Source: Verrucomicrobiales bacterium (GTDB lineage: Bacteria > Verrucomicrobiota > Verrucomicrobiia > Verrucomicrobiales > DEV007). From it: a DNA stretch of 5,515 bases. The translations under genes and the position numbers were made by a program. Below are positions 1 through 5,515 of the stretch, piece after piece. The notes under the pieces were generated by a model that was not told the origin of the DNA, ran no database searches, and saw only the letters and a list, made by a program, of their open reading frames with translations. Numbering within the stretch: the stretch's first letter is position 1; each line of letters begins with the position of its first letter. The stretch is taken from positions 1 to 5,515 of the forward strand of contig QIKC01000327.1 in assembly GCA_003232855.1 (NCBI GenBank). The letters run 5' to 3'.

Positions 1-748
1 AAAGAACCAGACCGGGCATAACAGTATCAAGGTCGATGACGCAACAGCCTCCCTGGCTGGAGTCGTCGAGCAAAACATTGTTCAACTTGGTATCATTGTG
101 GGTAATGCGTTCGGGAATCTTCCCTTCTTCATGAAGCTTGATGAGCGATCCTGCTAAGTCTTTACGTTTACGGATAAACTCAATCTCAGGTTTCACATCT
201 TTGGCGCGATCAAATTTGTCTTCTTTGATCGCCTCTTCAAATGTTTCGTAACGCTTAACTGTATTATGAAAATCTGGGATAGTATCGTTTAAGCGTTTTC
301 CTGGTAAGTCAGTCAATAATGCCTGGAAGCTACCAAAAGCCTTTGCTGCTTGATAAGCTTGTTCTTCGACTTCAATAACATCATGCCCTGTGGCTTTTTC
401 GATAAAAATGTAAACTCGCCAATAGTTTCCATCGCCATCCTTGTAAATAGGTTCGCCTTTACGGGTGAGGATCACGGTAAGGGTGAGGCGTGAGGCGCCT
501 TTCGTGTGATCTCGAGCAAGTTTTTCACGACAATGACGCGTCACACGGTCGATATTTTCCATTAGCGCGACGGGATTTTTAAAGATGTCGTGGTTGATGC
601 GCTGGAATAAATAACGAATGTCGGTGCCTCCCTGATTGTAGCTAGCGGCGTAAGTGTCATTAATATGTCCTGAACCGTAAGGAACTGCGGACACGTAATC
701 GCCTTGAATCTCAAAATGTTTTCCAGTGGCTTCGATATTGTGCTTCAT
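1..748 (-). CDS. Phosphotransferase, APH/NahK-like sugar kinase family (partial, C-terminus outside window)
   Basis: This gene reads leftward from ATG at 748 and is open for 249 codons until the window edge, so the C-terminus is missing (family members are usually about 350 residues, from memory). The N-terminal lobe has the nucleotide-loop-like motif PYGSGHINDTY at residues 23-33. The catalytic loop HNDTKLNN is at 217-224, with D219 as the expected catalytic base, and the metal-binding segment VIDLDT is at 237-242. These are the hallmarks of the aminoglycoside/choline kinase fold. The GSGHINDTY form is typical of N-acetylhexosamine 1-kinase (NahK)-like proteins, which phosphorylate free amino sugars at C1 in the cytoplasm. 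The substrate is an inference. A GGAG lies 13 nt before the ATG, a weak and rather distant ribosome site. The gene is AT-richer than the chaperone genes and is separated from them by a terminator, so it is probably its own transcription unit. Some databases label such proteins mucin desulfatase, which the kinase motifs do not support. Confidence 0.85.
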   Translation of the reverse strand, partial: MKHNIEATGKHFEIQGDYVSAVPYGSGHINDTYAASYNQGGTDIRYLFQRINHDIFKNPVALMENIDRVTRHCREKLARDHTKGASRLTLTVILTRKGEPIYKDGDGNYWRVYIFIEKATGHDVIEVEEQAYQAAKAFGSFQALLTDLPGKRLNDTIPDFHNTVKRYETFEEAIKEDKFDRAKDVKPEIEFIRKRKDLAGSLIKLHEEGKIPERITHNDTKLNNVLLDDSSQGGCCVIDLDTVMPGLVL

Positions 749-1078
749 TTTTCTGTTTTATCTCCAAAGGGGCGACGGGATATTGAGGTGATCCCCATTG
801 TTGAACCACGGGGAGCGGAATTTAAAATGTATTAGCTTTGTCTGTTAGGGTGGGGTTTCGAGGCGAGTTATCGTTGCTCTCCCTGAAGCCATTGCACACT
901 TACTGCGCGAAATCCAACCCCATCAGAGCGCCCTTTGCGGATTATTTGAGAGGGGATTTTTTGAGGCGATGCGCTGGTAGTCGTGGCGGCGGCGAGGGGT
1001 GAAAATGAAAAGGGCGCGCCGTTGCCGGCGCGCCCTGTGAGTTTGGGTATTTGGTGGTGATGTGGTGCGCGGGGCGCG
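749..1078. other. Intergenic region between the kinase gene and groEL
   Basis: This 330-bp stretch has no convincing gene or tRNA. Its right end carries the groEL terminator (1011-1036). Its left end is the presumed leader of the leftward kinase gene. There, GGGGA at 810-814 can pair with TCCCC at 792-796, or ATCCC at 791-795 can pair with GGGAT at 777-781, and the two pairings exclude each other. A wider inverted repeat has 7-bp arms, TGGGGTT at 851-857 and AACCCCA at 916-922. A TAATAC hexamer on the minus strand near 829-834 could be a -10 element, but I see no matching -35, so the kinase promoter is not assigned. Confidence 0.6.
1011..1036 (-). terminator. Rho-independent terminator of the dnaK-groES-groEL transcript
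   Basis: A perfect 11-bp GC-rich stem (AGGGCGCGCCG paired with CGGCGCGCCCT) closes a 4-nt loop. Read on the minus strand it is followed at once by a T-rich tail, TTTCATTTTC. It starts 42 nt past the groEL stop codon. Read on the plus strand the stem is followed by GTGAGTTTGG, which has no T tract, so it acts in the groEL direction only. It should insulate the AT-rich kinase gene from chaperone transcription. Confidence 0.85.
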
Positions 1079-2731
<1,653 letters not shown>

Positions 2732-2768
2732 TTAGAGTATTTGTTGTTTTGGGATGTGTCCCTTTGGG

Positions 2769-3062
2769 TTAGCCAACGATGGCGAGGATGTCGCTCTCGT
2801 TGATGATGAGGAGGTCTTTACCGTTGAGTTTGACGTCGGTGCCGCCGTATTTTGAGATGAGGACTGTGTCCTTCTTTTTCACGGAGAATTCGAAGGCGTT
2901 GCCGTCTTCGTCTTTGCCGCCGGTTCCGAGGGCGATCACCTCAGCTTCCTGCGGCTTCTCCTTTGCACTGTCGGGGATGATGATTCCCCCGGACGATTGC
3001 TCTTCTTCCTCGAGCCTCTTGACGAGGACGCGTGGTCCGAGCGGTTGGATTTTTGTAGCCAT
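2769..3062 (-). CDS. groES: 10 kDa co-chaperonin GroES (Cpn10)
   Basis: GroES forms the heptameric lid of the GroEL chamber. The gene is complete at 97 residues, the usual size. It begins [18 protein letters not shown], the conserved first strand. The mobile loop follows at about residues 18-36 with [15 protein letters not shown], in which the hydrophobic tripeptide III is the GroEL-binding contact. The rest shows [14 protein letters not shown], the strand [20 protein letters not shown], and the C-terminal ESDILAIVG. It follows dnaK by 106 bp and precedes groEL by 46 bp, so it is probably co-transcribed with both. No Shine-Dalgarno is found within 20 nt of the ATG; the nearest GGAGGT is 41 nt upstream inside a hairpin. 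Confidence 0.98.
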   Translation of the reverse strand: MATKIQPLGPRVLVKRLEEEEQSSGGIIIPDSAKEKPQEAEVIALGTGGKDEDGNAFEFSVKKKDTVLISKYGGTDVKLNGKDLLIINESDILAIVG

Positions 3063-3105
3063 TGTTAGTTAGGTCTGATTTTGGTTTTTTGTTCTGTTTG
3101 GTGAC

Positions 3106-3121
3106 CTCCGCGGTTGCGGAG
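3106..3121 (-). other. Hairpin with GGAGGT in the groES leader
   Basis: An inverted repeat with 6-bp perfect arms, CTCCGC and GCGGAG, and a 4-nt loop. On the minus strand its 3' arm runs into GGAGGT (3104-3109), a near-perfect Shine-Dalgarno core that sits 41 nt before the groES ATG and has no start codon at working distance. There is no T tract after it, so it is not a terminator. It may be an mRNA stability or processing element, or a ribosome standby site; both are inferences. Confidence 0.5.
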
Positions 3122-3128
3122 AAGTTGA

Positions 3129-3156
3129 CCGCCTTCCGGGGTGTCCCGGGGGGCGG
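3129..3156 (-). other. Interrupted GC-rich hairpin just after dnaK
   Basis: A symmetrical stem of two 5-bp segments, CCGCC/GGCGG outside and CCGGG/CCCGG inside, separated by a 2-by-2 internal loop and capped by a 4-nt loop. It begins 12 nt after the dnaK stop. Neither strand has a T tract directly after it, so it is unlikely to stop transcription completely. It is better read as a partial attenuator, or a processing or stability element that lets groES-groEL mRNA outlive dnaK mRNA (inference). Confidence 0.5.
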
Positions 3157-3168
3157 AAATTGTTTTTG

Positions 3169-5059
<1,891 letters not shown>

Positions 5060-5114
5060 CTAGATCGCGAGGGGAATCGATTCTTCCGAGTGCTCGCTTC
5101 ACCCGAACATAGAC

Positions 5115-5129
5115 GCAAGTGCTGTGCCA
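5115..5129 (-). promoter_or_regulatory. Candidate sigma-54 (RpoN) -24/-12 promoter for dnaK
   Basis: On the minus strand the sequence is TGGCAC-AGCAC-TTGC, matching all ten core bases of the TGGCAC-N5-TTGC consensus with the exact spacing that puts GG at -24 and GC at -12. The bases after TGGCAC (A, usually G) and after TTGC (G, usually A/T) deviate. Transcription would start near 5103, giving a leader of about 62 nt before the dnaK ATG. Sigma-54 promoters need an activator bound upstream, for which the repeat pair at 5219-5266 is a candidate. Use of sigma-54 here is an inference from sequence only. Confidence 0.5.
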
Positions 5130-5218
5130 AGACGCTTGATGTTTTTATAAATCGTTCTGTGTTAACGGGTTATTGGTTTTTGTGGCCGCGAATTTCGTTC
5201 GTAGAAAATGTTGAAAGT

Positions 5219-5266
5219 GGGTCAAAATGGCGCAATTTTTTCCCACGAAGCGACAAAATGGCACGA
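5219..5266 (-). repeat. Pair of phased direct repeats upstream of dnaK (possible activator sites)
   Basis: On the minus strand, TCGTGCCATTTTGTCGC (5250-5266) and TTGCGCCATTTTGACCC (5219-5235) agree at 13 of 17 positions and share the 9-mer GCCATTTTG. They start 31 bp apart, close to three turns of DNA, so a protein would bind both on one face. Measured from the predicted sigma-54 start they lie at about -116 to -163, where enhancer-binding proteins usually bind. The repeat is seen directly; the role is inferred. Confidence 0.4.
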
Positions 5267-5359
5267 TACGGTCACGGCTGTCGGTAGCGCTTTAACGAGC
5301 AATTTTAAGGCTCACCGTCTCCGGTCTTCGTGATCGGAGGTCGCCAACGGGGGTTACGT

Positions 5360-5388
5360 TTGACGTGGTGACTGCGTGAGCGCATAGT
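5360..5388 (+). promoter_or_regulatory. Candidate sigma-70-type promoter of the YbjQ-family gene
   Basis: TTGACG (5360-5365, 5 of 6 to TTGACA) and CATAGT (5383-5388, 4 of 6 to TATAAT) are separated by exactly 17 bp. The predicted start, 7 nt past the -10, falls at 5395, the A of the first ATG, so the transcript could have no leader. No Shine-Dalgarno is seen before the start, which agrees with that reading. Confidence 0.35.
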
Positions 5389-5394
5389 TTGCGC

Positions 5395-5515
5395 ATGATG
5401 CAAATCGTCAATATCGAGACCATTCCCGGCAAGACCATCACTCAGGTGTTGGGGCTGGTGCAGGGTAACACCGTGCGCGCCAAACACGTCGGTCGCGATA
5501 TTATGGCCTCGTTCA
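5395..5515 (+). CDS. YbjQ/UPF0145 family protein (partial, C-terminus outside window)
   Basis: Forty codons are visible before the window edge; complete family members are about 105 residues. The peptide starts MMQIVNIETIPGKTITQVLG and continues LVQGNTVRAKHVGRDIMASF. It follows the E. coli YbjQ pattern by eye: M-Q, a T-x-P/G-x-x-I strand, then G-x-V-x-G, A-x-x-x-x-R-D. This family (DUF74, often called heavy-metal-binding domain) forms small pentameric beta-barrel assemblies, and its cellular role is not firmly known. The start is either of two adjacent ATGs, 5395 or 5398; neither has a Shine-Dalgarno. It is divergent from the chaperone cluster, and I see no functional link to it. Confidence 0.8.
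   Translation, partial: MMQIVNIETIPGKTITQVLGLVQGNTVRAKHVGRDIMASF

Noticed and set aside
841..930. Possible tRNA or small RNA gene in the kinase-groEL gap
   Set aside because: There is no cloverleaf, T-loop GTTCGA-type motif or CCA end; only the 7-bp inverted repeat 851-857/916-922 with a long loop is seen.
5198..5225. Sigma-70-type promoter TTGACC-16-TACGAA for dnaK
   Set aside because: The -10 matches only 3 of 6 and the -35 overlaps the direct repeat, so it is kept only as a weak alternative in the intergenic entry.
5305..5487. A 60-codon minus-strand open frame overlapping the start of the YbjQ-family gene
   Set aside because: It is antisense to a recognisable coding start, has no family resemblance, and covers the promoter region.

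Overview
The window looks like chromosomal DNA from a Gram-negative bacterium, most likely of the PVC group. Verrucomicrobiota (Opitutae-like) is my best guess. It rests on remembered similarity of the DnaK and GroEL sequences (for example GGDDWD in DnaK and the GroEL start [12 protein letters not shown]) and not on a search. The chaperone genes are GC-rich. The leftmost gene is visibly AT-richer (129 G/C in the first 300 bases, 43%, against about 60% in sampled groEL sequence).

Layout, left to right. (1) 1-748, minus strand: the N-terminal 249 codons of a sugar-kinase-like phosphotransferase of the APH/NahK fold, cut by the window edge. (2) 749-1078: intergenic, holding the kinase leader and a strong rho-independent terminator (1011-1036) that ends the chaperone transcript. 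(3) 1079-5041, minus strand: a heat-shock cluster transcribed in the order dnaK, groES, groEL, with gaps of 106 and 46 bp. grpE, dnaJ and hrcA are not in it. (4) 5042-5394: a divergent intergenic region with the control signals for dnaK and for the rightward gene. (5) 5395-5515, plus strand: the first 40 codons of a YbjQ/UPF0145 family protein, cut by the window edge.

Together the cluster would supply the Hsp70 ATPase (DnaK), which holds unfolded chains, and the GroEL/GroES chamber, which folds them. groES and groEL are intact and carry the expected functional residues. dnaK as written is broken: the first 75 codons are in one frame and the remaining 548 in another. About 44 nt, encoding part of the nucleotide-binding domain, appear to be missing at the junction near 4816. 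Restoring 15 codons gives 638 residues, the length of E. coli DnaK. This is either a real lesion, implying another dnaK copy, or a sequence/assembly error.

The most interesting regulatory signal is a match to all ten core bases of a sigma-54 (-24/-12) promoter 5' of dnaK (5115-5129). Upstream of it lie two direct repeats 31 bp apart, about three helical turns, at the usual distance for an enhancer-binding activator. No complete CIRCE operator is present, and none of the three chaperone genes has a recognisable Shine-Dalgarno sequence close to its start.
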